A DNA stretch of 64,000 nucleotides from Asticcacaulis excentricus. GTDB lineage: Bacteria > Pseudomonadota > Alphaproteobacteria > Caulobacterales > Caulobacteraceae. The notes beneath the pieces were generated by a model. The model did no database searches. It was not told where the DNA came from and saw nothing but the letters and a program-made list of their open reading frames with translations. This document shows positions 9,397 to 18,283 of the stretch, one piece after another. The position numbers were made by a program, and so were the translations under genes. The first letter of the stretch is position 1. Every line of letters starts with the position of its first letter. The stretch is from NCBI RefSeq assembly GCF_003966695.1, contig NZ_AP018827.1, forward strand, positions 558,001 to 622,000. The letters run 5' to 3'.

Positions 9397-10140
9397 ATGA
9401 ACGAGTCAGCTCTGCGCTCTGCCTTTCTGAAAGACGATGGCGGCCACGCCTACCTGCTTATCCGCAATGCCATTCGCGATGAGATCGCGGGGGGGAAGCT
9501 GAAGCCGGGGGCGGCGCTGGCGCCTGAGCGTGAGCTGTGCGTGCTTTATGGTGTGTCGCGCATCACGGTGCGTAAGGCGGTCGAAGGGCTGGTCGAAGAG
9601 GGGCTTCTGACGCGCACGCGGGGGTCGGGCACCTATGTGTCCATGCCGTCGATTACGCGGGTCGAGAAGAATTTTGCCATTCTCACCTCGTTTTCAGAGG
9701 ATATCCGCTCGCGCGGCTATAAGCCATCGAGTATCTGGCTGAAAAAAACTACCAGCATGACCACGCCCGAAGAAGCGCTGGCGCTCGGTCTGTCGCCGGG
9801 GTCGCTGGTCCACCGTTTTCACCGCATTCGCTGCGCCGATGGCGTGCGCGTCTGTCTGGAGTTCGTCGTCGTGCCGGCGCAGTTCCTGCCCTCGGTCGAT
9901 GTCGTGCAGGAATCGCTCTACGAAGCCATGGCCGCAGCGGGTAGCCGTCCGGTGCGCGCCCTGCAACGCCTGCGCGCTGCGCCCCTCAGTGAGGCGCATT
10001 CGGAATTGCTGGGCGTACAAACCGGGGAATGTGGTCTGTTTATCGAACGCCGCGGCTTCCTGTCCAACGGTACGGCGGTCGAATTCAGCCAGTGTTATTA
10101 TCACGGCGAAGCCTACGACGTGATCGCCGAACTGGGCTGA
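9397..10140 (+). CDS. GntR-family transcriptional regulator, HutC subfamily (UTRA domain)
   Basis: 247 residues. Residues about 17-85 form the winged helix: LIRNAIRDEIAGGKLKPG, then PERELCVLYGVSRITVRKAVEGLVEEGLLTR and the wing RGSGTYV. Residues about 100-245 match the UTRA effector domain (SRGYKPSSIWLKK, SLVHRFHRIRCADGVRVCLEFVVVP, FIERRGFLSNGTAVEFSQCYYHGEAYDVIAEL). HutC/NagR-type regulators often bind phosphorylated sugars or amino sugars. Position between GH29 and GH84 genes suggests it senses a sugar released from the target glycan, for example a GlcNAc derivative, and controls the locus; effector and operator are inferred. No strong Shine-Dalgarno is visible before the ATG. Confidence 0.88.
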   Translation: MNESALRSAFLKDDGGHAYLLIRNAIRDEIAGGKLKPGAALAPERELCVLYGVSRITVRKAVEGLVEEGLLTRTRGSGTYVSMPSITRVEKNFAILTSFSEDIRSRGYKPSSIWLKKTTSMTTPEEALALGLSPGSLVHRFHRIRCADGVRVCLEFVVVPAQFLPSVDVVQESLYEAMAAAGSRPVRALQRLRAAPLSEAHSELLGVQTGECGLFIERRGFLSNGTAVEFSQCYYHGEAYDVIAELG

Positions 10141-10368
10141 TCCGACCTTCTGATCCCAAACTTCTTTTGTCTTAGTGAGTGTAATCCGGCAGTGGCTCCG
10201 AATCGCCACCGCCTTGCGTGCGGCTGCGCCCTTCGCCGGGAGGGTAGAATAGACAAGGCTTTGCCCGCGAATTCCGGTTTGTGACGCTACAGGCTCTGGA
10301 CAGGCGCAATTTTCGCCTATATCCAATACCTATATAGAACCTCTACATTACCTTTGAAGGACCTGACT

Positions 10369-12324
10369 ATGGGACTGAAGTCAACCCGTCGTTCGCGCTG
10401 GCTGGCCTTACGCTGGTTTGTGTGTGCCGTCAGCGCGCCCGTAATGTGTGCCGGAGGGGTGACCGCGCAGGCGCACCCGGTGGCTACGGCACCGGCGATC
10501 TATCCTACGCCACAGTCCCTGACCTTGACCGGAGCGGACCTTAAGCTGGGGACGTCGCTGTTGCTGGTGCGCGGTGATAAGGTCGATGCCGAAACCGAGG
10601 CATTGGTACGTCGGGTCCTGACGGCCGCAGGGGTTGAAACGGTGCGTGTGGTTAAGCGCCTGCCAAAGCGCTTTGCGGGTGACTATGCGGTGATCGGCAC
10701 GGTCAACGACGCTGAGGTCAAGGCGGCGCTCAGCGCCACGGGCGCGGCGGTCCCCACACGTCCCGAATCCTATCTATTGACGACGCGTCAGCAGGCCTCC
10801 GGGGCACTGATCGTGCTGGCGGGTGCCGATGCCGACGGCCTCTATTATGCCGCCCAGAGCTTCAGGCAGATCGTGGCCCAGGGGCGACTGCCGGCGCTGA
10901 CGATCAGTGACTATCCGTCCATGCCGGTGCGCGGCACTATCGAAGGCTTTTACGGCAAGCCGTGGAGCATGGCGCAGCGTGCTGCCCACATCGAATTCCT
11001 GTCGGGCCTGAAGGCCAACACCTATATCTACAGCCCCAAGGACGATGTCTATGCACGCGACAAGTGGCGCGAACCGTACCTGGTCGAGACGTTAAAGGAC
11101 CTGGGTGGGCTCGTGGGGCTGGCCAACCGACACCATGTCAACTTCATCTATGCCGTCTCACCGGGGCCGTCCATCTGCTATAGCGATCCGGCCGATCTGG
11201 CGCACATCCGCGCCAAGTTTGCCGCGCTGCGTAGCGTAGGGGTGCGCAGCTTCTACGTGGCGCTCGATGATATCGAGTATAAAAAATGGAACTGCGCGGC
11301 CGACGAAGCGGCCTTTGGCCCTTCGGGCGAAGAAGCGGCGGCGAAGGCGCAGGCCGGCCTCCTGAACGCCGTGCAGGCCGATCTGGCCGCCAACGGGCAC
11401 GGCGAACTGATCATGGTCCCGACGGAATATTACGACGCTAAGGTCTCGCCTTATAAAACCGCACTGGCCGCCGCGCTCGACCCGCGCGTCGTGATCCAGT
11501 GGACGGGGACGGACACCGTGCCGCCGTCGATTTCGGTGGCCGATGCGCGCAATGCTACCAAGGCCTTCGGGCGCAAGACGCTGTTGTGGGATAACTATCC
11601 GGTCAACGATTTTGGCGAATCCGCCGGTCGTCTGCTGATGGCACCTTATGCGCGGCGTGAAGCCGGTCTGTCGGCAGAACTGAGCGGCATCGTCTCCAAC
11701 CCGATGAATCAGGAGGTGGCCAGTCGCCCGGCGGTGACGGGTCTGGTGGCGTTTGCGTGGAACGATCAGGCCTATGACGCCGAACGTACCTGGCGGGCAG
11801 CGGCGCGTGATCTGGCCGGGAATGATTCGCAGGTGACGCAGGCGCTTCTGACTTTTTTCGATACGCAACATCTGGCCCCCACCTTCGGTAATCAGCCTTG
11901 GCAGACTCAGGCCCCGCAACTGAGGGCGGCCATCAACCGCGTGCGTGACGCGCTGGCCGGGACGGATATGGCCGAGCGTCAGGCGGCGCTGAGCGCCCTG
12001 TCGCAATGGGCCGATGATCTGAGCAACGCGCCGGACCGCATCCGTGCCGGGGTGACGGACAAAGGCTTTGTCGAAGAAGCGGCCCCTTGGCTGACGGCCA
12101 CCGCCCTGTGGGGCAAGGCGCTTCGCCTGACCGTCGATGGGCTTCAGGCCGCTGATGCCCAAACGGCCGCGGATCGCTTTACGGCGGCGCAAGGTCTGGT
12201 GGCCGAGGCCTCAAAACTGCGCACCATACCCGGTGCCACGCGCCCCGAAGGCCCGATCAGGGTCGCCGACGGGGTGCTCGATGTGTTTATCACTGAGGCC
12301 CCGAAGCTGGTCTATTGGCCCTGA
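10369..12324 (+). CDS. GH84 beta-N-acetylglucosaminidase
   Basis: 651 residues from ATG 10369, preceded by GAAGGA at 10356-10361; an earlier TTG overlaps that site. A basic signal (STRRSRW) and hydrophobic stretch end near AQA, so the protein is exported. Residues about 45-180 are the GH84 N-terminal alpha/beta domain (YPTPQSLTLTG). The barrel follows: GTIEGFYGKPWSMAQR at about 187, NTYIYSPKDDVYARDKWREPY, and AVSPGPSICY. The paired catalytic aspartates are D300-D301 in VALDDIEYKKW, as expected for substrate-assisted catalysis. LLWDNYPVNDF and GIVSNPMNQ are also family motifs. It would remove beta-linked GlcNAc, complementing the mannosidases, galactosidase and fucosidase nearby. It is convergent with the receptor gene, 8 bases away. 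Confidence 0.93.
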   Translation: MGLKSTRRSRWLALRWFVCAVSAPVMCAGGVTAQAHPVATAPAIYPTPQSLTLTGADLKLGTSLLLVRGDKVDAETEALVRRVLTAAGVETVRVVKRLPKRFAGDYAVIGTVNDAEVKAALSATGAAVPTRPESYLLTTRQQASGALIVLAGADADGLYYAAQSFRQIVAQGRLPALTISDYPSMPVRGTIEGFYGKPWSMAQRAAHIEFLSGLKANTYIYSPKDDVYARDKWREPYLVETLKDLGGLVGLANRHHVNFIYAVSPGPSICYSDPADLAHIRAKFAALRSVGVRSFYVALDDIEYKKWNCAADEAAFGPSGEEAAAKAQAGLLNAVQADLAANGHGELIMVPTEYYDAKVSPYKTALAAALDPRVVIQWTGTDTVPPSISVADARNATKAFGRKTLLWDNYPVNDFGESAGRLLMAPYARREAGLSAELSGIVSNPMNQEVASRPAVTGLVAFAWNDQAYDAERTWRAAARDLAGNDSQVTQALLTFFDTQHLAPTFGNQPWQTQAPQLRAAINRVRDALAGTDMAERQAALSALSQWADDLSNAPDRIRAGVTDKGFVEEAAPWLTATALWGKALRLTVDGLQAADAQTAADRFTAAQGLVAEASKLRTIPGATRPEGPIRVADGVLDVFITEAPKLVYWP

Positions 12325-12332
12325 CTTTCGCT

Positions 12333-14447
12333 TTACCGGCTGTAGCGTAGGCGCAGGGTAACGGCGCGCGGGGCTCCGGGCGTCAGCCACACAGCGTCGT
12401 AGCTGTTTTCAATGTAAGCCTTGTCGAACAGGTTGTCACCTTCAAGACGCAGTTCGACCGTCTCGCTGACCTGCCAGCCGACACTGGCGCGTGCGGTGAC
12501 AAAGGACGGCAGGCGGAAGCCGCTGTTATTGGGATCGCCGGCACGTTCACCGACGAACACCAGCCCGCCGGACCAGCTCACAGACCCGGCCGCGTGCTGT
12601 TCCGGGGCGTAGCTGATGAACAACGCGCCGCTGTGTTCGGGGATATTGCTCAGGGGCCCGCCCACCAGAGCGGCAGTGGTGTCACGTGTTACCTTAGCGT
12701 CCACATAGGTATAGACGCCGGTCACATAGGTCGAACGGTTCAGCGCATACGTGGTTTCAAACTCCAGCCCCTTGGAGCGCGCAGCCCCCAGCGCAACCTG
12801 ATAGGCATTGTCGGCGGGATCCGTGCTGAGGATGTTGTCCTTGCTGATGTCGAACAGTGACACGGTGCCGGTCAGCTTGCGCTCTTTGAGGCTGAACTTG
12901 CCGCCGATTTCGTAGGCTTCGCCCTTTTCGGGGGCAAAGGGCCGGTTAAAGCGGTCGGCACCCTGATTGTAACGGAAAGAGCGTCCATAGCTGGCGTAAA
13001 GGGAAAGATTATCTGACGCCTTGTAGGTTACGGCGGCGCGGGGCGAGGTCTGACTCACGGACTGCGATACCGCGCTGTTGTTCATGCGGTTGGTCACGGT
13101 CTGATCGATGTCATCGTGGCGCAGGCCCAAAAGCAGGGTCCAGTGATCGCCAATACTGATCAGGTCCTGTACGAAGAGGGCGCGTCCGCTCAGGTCTTCG
13201 TGGTTATCGGTATTGAGCGGTGCCACCGGCTTGGTCTGGCCATACACTGGATTATAGATATTGATGCCATAGGGATTGGCGGCGGTCGGGTTGAAGCGCC
13301 AGAATTTGCGATACTGGTTGTAGGCAAAGCCGTCGATCCCCGCCCGTATCTGATGCTCAGCCCCGAAGGCCTGTGTCAGCGCGCTGAGTTCCAGACGCCC
13401 GCTCAGATCGTCCCAGGTGTAGTCGTGGATGCGTAATTGCCGACGCAGGAGCCCGTCGGCCTGCAACAGGCGATTGTGCGTCGATTGGCCGGTCATTGCG
13501 CCGTCGCGATAGGCCAGCCCGCCTTCGACAGAGACGCTGTCGGACAGGTCATAGGTCGCCGTCAACTGATGCTGACTGCTGGTCTGATGGATGTGGCCAT
13601 CATTGGGCTCACCCAGAAAGCGCGTGACGGGCAGGGCCAGCGGGTTACCATTAACGGCCACGAGGCCGCGGTCATGGGTAAAGTTCACACGGTTGAATTC
13701 GCCCTGATACAGAAAACGCAAAGTGTCGCGCGGCGCATAAGCAATCGACGGCGCGATCAGCCAGCGGTCGGAAGGAGTAAAGTCCCGGAACCCGTCCGAA
13801 CGTTCCGCCACTGCGATCAGGCGCGTCTTCACCTGCGACCCGACAGGCGTGCCTGTATCCACCGCGCCGCGCCAGGTAGCGAAGCTGCCCGCTGAGAGGT
13901 CGGCGCCGAAATGCGCCCGATCCAGCGGGGCCTTGGTCACAATATTGATCGAGCCGCCCGGCTCGCCCTTGCCGGAAAGGGCCGAAGCAGGGCCTTTCAG
14001 CACCTCGAAGCGTTCGATGGTGGCGACATCGCGGCGGGCATTGAAGCCGCGATTGGCGCTGAAGCGATTGATCAAAAGGTCCGGCCCCTGATTGATGTCG
14101 CCGGAAAAGCCACGGATGGCGTAGGCATCCCACGCGCCGCCAAAGCTGTTCTGCCGCGACATGCCGCCCGCCAGGTCATAAAGCTCCCCCAGCTTGGTAA
14201 ACCCGGCGTCCTCAATCAGGTGTTCGTCGATCACCTTGACATTTTGCGGCAGGCGCAAGGGCTCGATATCGAGGCCCTTGATACTGGCCGCGGCCTTGCG
14301 TGAACCGGCTACCACAACCGTTGTCGGCTCCTCGGAGGCGACGGGCGCATCGGCGCAGGCCGTGCCGGCCACTGCGCCACTCAGCGCCAGCCCGATCAGC
14401 GAAGCGGAGCCAGACAGGCGGAGACGTTTTACAGGGGAGGTCATCAT
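12333..14447 (-). CDS. TonB-dependent siderophore-type receptor
   Basis: 704 residues from ATG 14447, where AAGGG lies a few bases upstream; the frame continues upstream but only over the divergent promoter. A signal peptide (ending ACA) precedes a TonB-box-like segment TTVVVAGSR. The plug domain has LPQNVKVIDEHLIEDAG, YAIRGFSGDINQGPDLLINRF and IERFEVLKGPASALSGKGEPGGSINIVTK, which follow the FpvA/FhuA siderophore-receptor pattern. A 22-strand barrel follows, and the last residues are LRLRYSR, ending in an aromatic strand plus one residue. It imports an unidentified ligand across the outer membrane using TonB energy. It is transcribed away from the ABC exporter genes across a gap of about 70 bases, suggesting shared control. 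No Fur box is evident. Confidence 0.88.
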   Translation of the reverse strand: MMTSPVKRLRLSGSASLIGLALSGAVAGTACADAPVASEEPTTVVVAGSRKAAASIKGLDIEPLRLPQNVKVIDEHLIEDAGFTKLGELYDLAGGMSRQNSFGGAWDAYAIRGFSGDINQGPDLLINRFSANRGFNARRDVATIERFEVLKGPASALSGKGEPGGSINIVTKAPLDRAHFGADLSAGSFATWRGAVDTGTPVGSQVKTRLIAVAERSDGFRDFTPSDRWLIAPSIAYAPRDTLRFLYQGEFNRVNFTHDRGLVAVNGNPLALPVTRFLGEPNDGHIHQTSSQHQLTATYDLSDSVSVEGGLAYRDGAMTGQSTHNRLLQADGLLRRQLRIHDYTWDDLSGRLELSALTQAFGAEHQIRAGIDGFAYNQYRKFWRFNPTAANPYGINIYNPVYGQTKPVAPLNTDNHEDLSGRALFVQDLISIGDHWTLLLGLRHDDIDQTVTNRMNNSAVSQSVSQTSPRAAVTYKASDNLSLYASYGRSFRYNQGADRFNRPFAPEKGEAYEIGGKFSLKERKLTGTVSLFDISKDNILSTDPADNAYQVALGAARSKGLEFETTYALNRSTYVTGVYTYVDAKVTRDTTAALVGGPLSNIPEHSGALFISYAPEQHAAGSVSWSGGLVFVGERAGDPNNSGFRLPSFVTARASVGWQVSETVELRLEGDNLFDKAYIENSYDAVWLTPGAPRAVTLRLRYSR

Positions 14448-14515
14448 TTTTGCCCTTGAAGTGTTACGTAATAACATAATAAGAGCGTCGATACTGATAT
14501 ATGAGGCCGTTGGCA

Positions 14516-15268
14516 ATGACCGAAATGAAACGGGGTGATCAAAGCGTAATCCTTCGCCTGAAGGCGGTTTCCGCTGGCTATGGCCGGCGGACCGTCCTCA
14601 ATGACCTCAGCCTTGAGGTCAGTCGGGGCGAGATATTTGCGCTTCTGGGCGGCAATGGTGCGGGCAAGTCCACCACGCTCAGGGTGCTGCTGGGCTTTCT
14701 CAAGCCGTCTGGCGGTGAGGTCACCCTTGCCGGGCAGGATGTCGTCGCCGACCCAGCCGCCGCGCGGGCGCACATAGCCTATGTAGCGGAGAATGTGGCC
14801 CTTTATGAGCATCTGAGCGCGCGCGAAAACCTCGCCTATCTCCTGACGCTGGCGGGAGTCACCGCCGAAGCGTCGCGTATTGACGACGCGCTGGAGGCGG
14901 TGGGGCTGGACGTGACGGCGCGCGGCCAGCGGCTGTCGGGCTATTCCAAGGGGATGCGGCAAAAAACAGCGATTGCGCTGGCGGTGGCGCGCGAGGTACC
15001 GGTCCTGCTGCTGGACGAGCCAACGTCGGGCCTCGACCCCAGGGCGATCAGCGAATTCCACGATCTGCTGGATGTTTTGCGCGCGCGTGGCACGGCCATT
15101 CTGATGGTCACGCATGATCTTTTGGGGGCCACGCAGGTCGCCGACCGCATCGGTTTCCTCAGCGAGGGACGCCTGACACAGGTGGCGGACAGAAGCGAAG
15201 GCCGGAGCTTCGATATCAACCGCCTCTATCAGGCCTATCAGACCGCGCAGCCGGGGCAGGTGGCATGA
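14516..15268 (+). CDS. ABC transporter ATP-binding protein
   Basis: 250 residues from ATG 14516, preceded by GAGG with a 9-base spacer; ATG 14501 is possible but lacks such a site. Walker A is GGNGAGKSTT (about residue 45), the signature LSGYSKGMRQK (about 140) and Walker B VLLLDEPTSGLD (about 163), with the H-loop in MVTHD. It belongs to the CcmA/NosF-like group that drives ABC-2 exporters. It overlaps the first permease by 4 bases (ATGA) and powers the two DUF3526-type permeases that follow. The substrate is unknown. Co-location with a divergent siderophore-type receptor suggests linked import and export, but this is inference. Confidence 0.92.
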   Translation: MTEMKRGDQSVILRLKAVSAGYGRRTVLNDLSLEVSRGEIFALLGGNGAGKSTTLRVLLGFLKPSGGEVTLAGQDVVADPAAARAHIAYVAENVALYEHLSARENLAYLLTLAGVTAEASRIDDALEAVGLDVTARGQRLSGYSKGMRQKTAIALAVAREVPVLLLDEPTSGLDPRAISEFHDLLDVLRARGTAILMVTHDLLGATQVADRIGFLSEGRLTQVADRSEGRSFDINRLYQAYQTAQPGQVA

Positions 15269-16695
15269 GCCGGGTTTTGACCATCGCCCTCAGCGAAGGG
15301 CGGGCCCTGTTGCGCAACCGCACGGCCGTGATCAGTGCCGCCCTGTTTTTACTCCTCAGTCTGATGGCTATTCTCAATGCCTGGGATCAGTTCCGCTATG
15401 CGCAGGGGCTGCGTCAGACCTATCAGTCGGAGGCCAATCAGACCTTCGATGCGCAGCCCGACCGCCACCCGCACCGCATGGTGCATTATGGGCATTTTGT
15501 CTTCCGGCCGCTCAATCCGATGGCGGCCTTTGATCCTGGCGTCGATGCCTTTACCGGGCAGATGCTCTATCTGGAGGGCCATCGCCAGAACAGCGCCAAC
15601 TTTTCGGACACGCGGCAAAACACTTCGCTTGTGCGTTTTGGTCAGTTGACGCCCGCCTTCTGTCTTCAGGTGCTGGCCCCGTTGCTGCTGATCTTTCTGG
15701 GCTTTGGCGTCATTGCGCGCGAACGCGAAAACGGCACGCTGGTACTGTGTCTGACGCAAGGGGTCACCGGCCCTCAGATGTTTTGGGGCAAGACGCTGTG
15801 TCTGGCCGTCGTGGCGGGCCTGATCCTGCTGCCGGCGCTGGTTAGTCTGGCTTGGCTGGCCACGCAGGCGATGCTGGGCTGGGGGCTGACCCTAGCGATC
15901 CTTACCGGTTACGTCCTCTATCTGCTGATCTGGACGATAGGGATTGTTCTTGTCTCCCGCTATGCACGGCGTGGTCGAGAGGCCCTTCTGGGGCTGATCG
16001 CCCTGTGGGCCTTTTTCTGCGTTTTCGTTCCGCGCATAGCGCCTGATCTCATTGCCCATGCGCGCCCGCTGCTGACTCAGATGGAGACGGATATCCGCAT
16101 CCACAAAGAGCTGAAGGCCATGGGAGACAGCCACAATCCCGATGATCCTTACTTTAATGCCTTCCGGCAAAAGGTGCTGAAAAGCTACGGCGTTTCGCGC
16201 GTCGAAGACCTGCCGGTGAATTACAAGGGCCTGCTGGCGCTGGAAGGTGAGCGCATGACCAGCGCCTTGTTCAAGGCCTATGCTGACCGCAATTTTGGTC
16301 AGCAGCACGCCCAGACGCGCCTGATGGACGGTGTGGGCCTGCTGGCACCCGTGTTGGCCGTGCAGCGCGTCTCCATGTCGGGAGCGGGCACAGATCTCAG
16401 CGCGTATCAGGCCTTTCTGGAACAGGGCGAAGCCTACCGTTTCGGGCTTGTCCAGCACCTGAACCAGTTGCAGGCCACGGCCCTGACCTATGCCGACGAT
16501 ACCAACAAGGCGCGGGAAAACCGCATCTCGCACGACCACTGGACCGACTATCCCGACTTCGTGTTCCGGCCGCCGGCTATGGCTGAGCGTTTGGAGCGCC
16601 TCAGCCCGGCTTTGGGTGTTCTGGCGCTGTGGTGCGGGGTTCTGCTGGGGCTCGGTCAGTGGTCGGCCCTGCGTCTGGAAAGGCTGATGAAATGA
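15265..16695 (+). CDS. ABC-2 type permease, DUF3526 family (first copy)
   Basis: 476 residues. One N-terminal membrane helix (about 17-38) is followed by a large extracytoplasmic domain of roughly 130 residues, then a cluster of helices: LQVLAPLLLIFLGFGVIARERENGT at about 130-155, three more at about 170-260, another soluble region rich in charged residues, and a final helix near residue 455. This split-domain layout with RERENGTL is characteristic of DUF3526 ABC permeases. The start overlaps the ATPase gene, and its stop overlaps the next permease start. It probably forms a heterodimer with the second copy to export or extract an unknown substrate from the inner membrane. Confidence 0.82.
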   Translation: MSRVLTIALSEGRALLRNRTAVISAALFLLLSLMAILNAWDQFRYAQGLRQTYQSEANQTFDAQPDRHPHRMVHYGHFVFRPLNPMAAFDPGVDAFTGQMLYLEGHRQNSANFSDTRQNTSLVRFGQLTPAFCLQVLAPLLLIFLGFGVIARERENGTLVLCLTQGVTGPQMFWGKTLCLAVVAGLILLPALVSLAWLATQAMLGWGLTLAILTGYVLYLLIWTIGIVLVSRYARRGREALLGLIALWAFFCVFVPRIAPDLIAHARPLLTQMETDIRIHKELKAMGDSHNPDDPYFNAFRQKVLKSYGVSRVEDLPVNYKGLLALEGERMTSALFKAYADRNFGQQHAQTRLMDGVGLLAPVLAVQRVSMSGAGTDLSAYQAFLEQGEAYRFGLVQHLNQLQATALTYADDTNKARENRISHDHWTDYPDFVFRPPAMAERLERLSPALGVLALWCGVLLGLGQWSALRLERLMK

Positions 16696-18047
16696 CTATG
16701 CTCCGGTTTGAATGGCTGTTGCTGATACGCTCACGCCTGACGCTGGCGGCGCTTATTGTGCTCAGTGTGCTGTCTATTTTTGCCGTGGCGCGTGGGCTGC
16801 ACGAAGTCGCGCGTCAGAATGCGGTCATTGCGCACCTGGAAACCCTCCAGAAGAATGATATGTCCGATCTGGCCAAGGCCTATGGTCCGGAGGGAGATGC
16901 GGGCTACGCGGCTTATTACAGCTTTCACCACACCTATGATCCGCCCTCGCGACTGGCCTTCGCGGCCCTGGGGCAAAGAGACGTGTTGCCCTATAATCTG
17001 CGCGTGCGCGCGCTGGGTCTACAGGCCCAGCTATATGAGGGGGATATCTTCAATCCGGAACTGGCTCTGCCCGGCCGCTTCGATCTGAGCTTCGTGCTGG
17101 TCTATCTGACGCCGCTGTTTCTTGTGGTATTGCTGCATGATCTGGTCTCCGGAGAGGCGGAAAGCGGCCGTCTCACCCTGCTGCGCGCCGCCCCAAAAGC
17201 TGGTATCGCCTTGTGGTTGAGACGGGCGGGCCTACGCAGCGCTCTGGTTTTTGCGGCCGTGGCGGTGCCTTTTGTCGCCGGGGCCGTAATCGCTCAGGCG
17301 CCGGTTGCGGGGGTTATGGGTGGTGTTGCCCTGATCGCGCTTTATGTGATGTTCTGGACGGCGCTGTGCCTGCTGACGGCGGCCTTCGGCTTCGGCTCGC
17401 GCATCAACGCGTTGGTGCTGCTGAGTCAGTGGGTCATTCTGGTGCTGGTCGCGCCGACCCTTGCCCATATCGCCATCAGCCGCAGTGTGCCGGTGCCGCA
17501 GGGCGTCGATATCGTGCTCAAGCATCGGCAATTAGTGCATGGGGCCTGGGAAGTGCCCAAAGACCTGACGATGCAGCGCTTCTTCCACTCTCATCCCGAA
17601 TGGAAGGCCACGGCCCCGCTGGGTAAAACCTTTGAATGGAAATGGTATTTTGCGTTTCACCACCTCGGCGATGAAAGCGTGGCGGCGGACGTCGCCACCT
17701 ATCGCGGTCGAATCCTACAGCGTCAGGCGCTGGCCGAAGGCGTAGGCTATCTCTTGCCGTCGGTCGGTGTGCAGGCGGCGATGGAGCGACTGGGCGATAC
17801 GGATATCCGTGGCTACCTAAGCTACCAGGACCAGATCAAGACCTTCCATACGGCGCTGCGCCGCTTCTACTACCCCTATATTTTCAACAGGACGCCCTTC
17901 CCGGAAGCGAACTATGCTCTGGCCCCCCGCTTTGAAGCCCGACCCTACAGCGGCGGGATCAGGGGTCTTTATATGCTGACATGGGCCGCCCTGAGCGCCG
18001 GTCTTGGCGGAGCGGGTGTGTGGCTTTTGCGAAAGCGGATTGCGTAA
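16692..18047 (+). CDS. ABC-2 type permease, DUF3526 family (second copy)
   Basis: 451 residues from ATG 16692, which overlaps the upstream stop (ATGA). Layout mirrors the first permease: an N-terminal helix, an extracytoplasmic domain with HTYDPPSRLAFAALGQRDVLPYNLRVRALGLQ, then VYLTPLFLVVLLHDLVSGEAESGRLTLLR and several helices to about residue 265, a second soluble region, and one last helix at the C-terminus. The pair are diverged paralogues, as usual for this exporter type. The last gene of the three-gene operon; the following 236 bases contain no gene. Substrate unknown. Confidence 0.82.
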   Translation: MTMLRFEWLLLIRSRLTLAALIVLSVLSIFAVARGLHEVARQNAVIAHLETLQKNDMSDLAKAYGPEGDAGYAAYYSFHHTYDPPSRLAFAALGQRDVLPYNLRVRALGLQAQLYEGDIFNPELALPGRFDLSFVLVYLTPLFLVVLLHDLVSGEAESGRLTLLRAAPKAGIALWLRRAGLRSALVFAAVAVPFVAGAVIAQAPVAGVMGGVALIALYVMFWTALCLLTAAFGFGSRINALVLLSQWVILVLVAPTLAHIAISRSVPVPQGVDIVLKHRQLVHGAWEVPKDLTMQRFFHSHPEWKATAPLGKTFEWKWYFAFHHLGDESVAADVATYRGRILQRQALAEGVGYLLPSVGVQAAMERLGDTDIRGYLSYQDQIKTFHTALRRFYYPYIFNRTPFPEANYALAPRFEARPYSGGIRGLYMLTWAALSAGLGGAGVWLLRKRIA

Positions 18048-18283
18048 TTGCATTAATATATTGAAAAGTAAATAAAAATGGATTCGATTATTGTTATAAG
18101 GCTTTCAATTGTAAGCAAGGTTATGCTGAAAGGATTTTATGGACACTCTGCCTGTTTTGGCACGAAGGCGGCTCGTCACGGTGTTTCCTTTGCAAATCCT
18201 CAACAGATGTGCGCTGCGGTAATCTTTCATTATCCATAGTTCGGTCATAAAGGCGCGAGACTAATGACGCTCCGGAGACCCTC

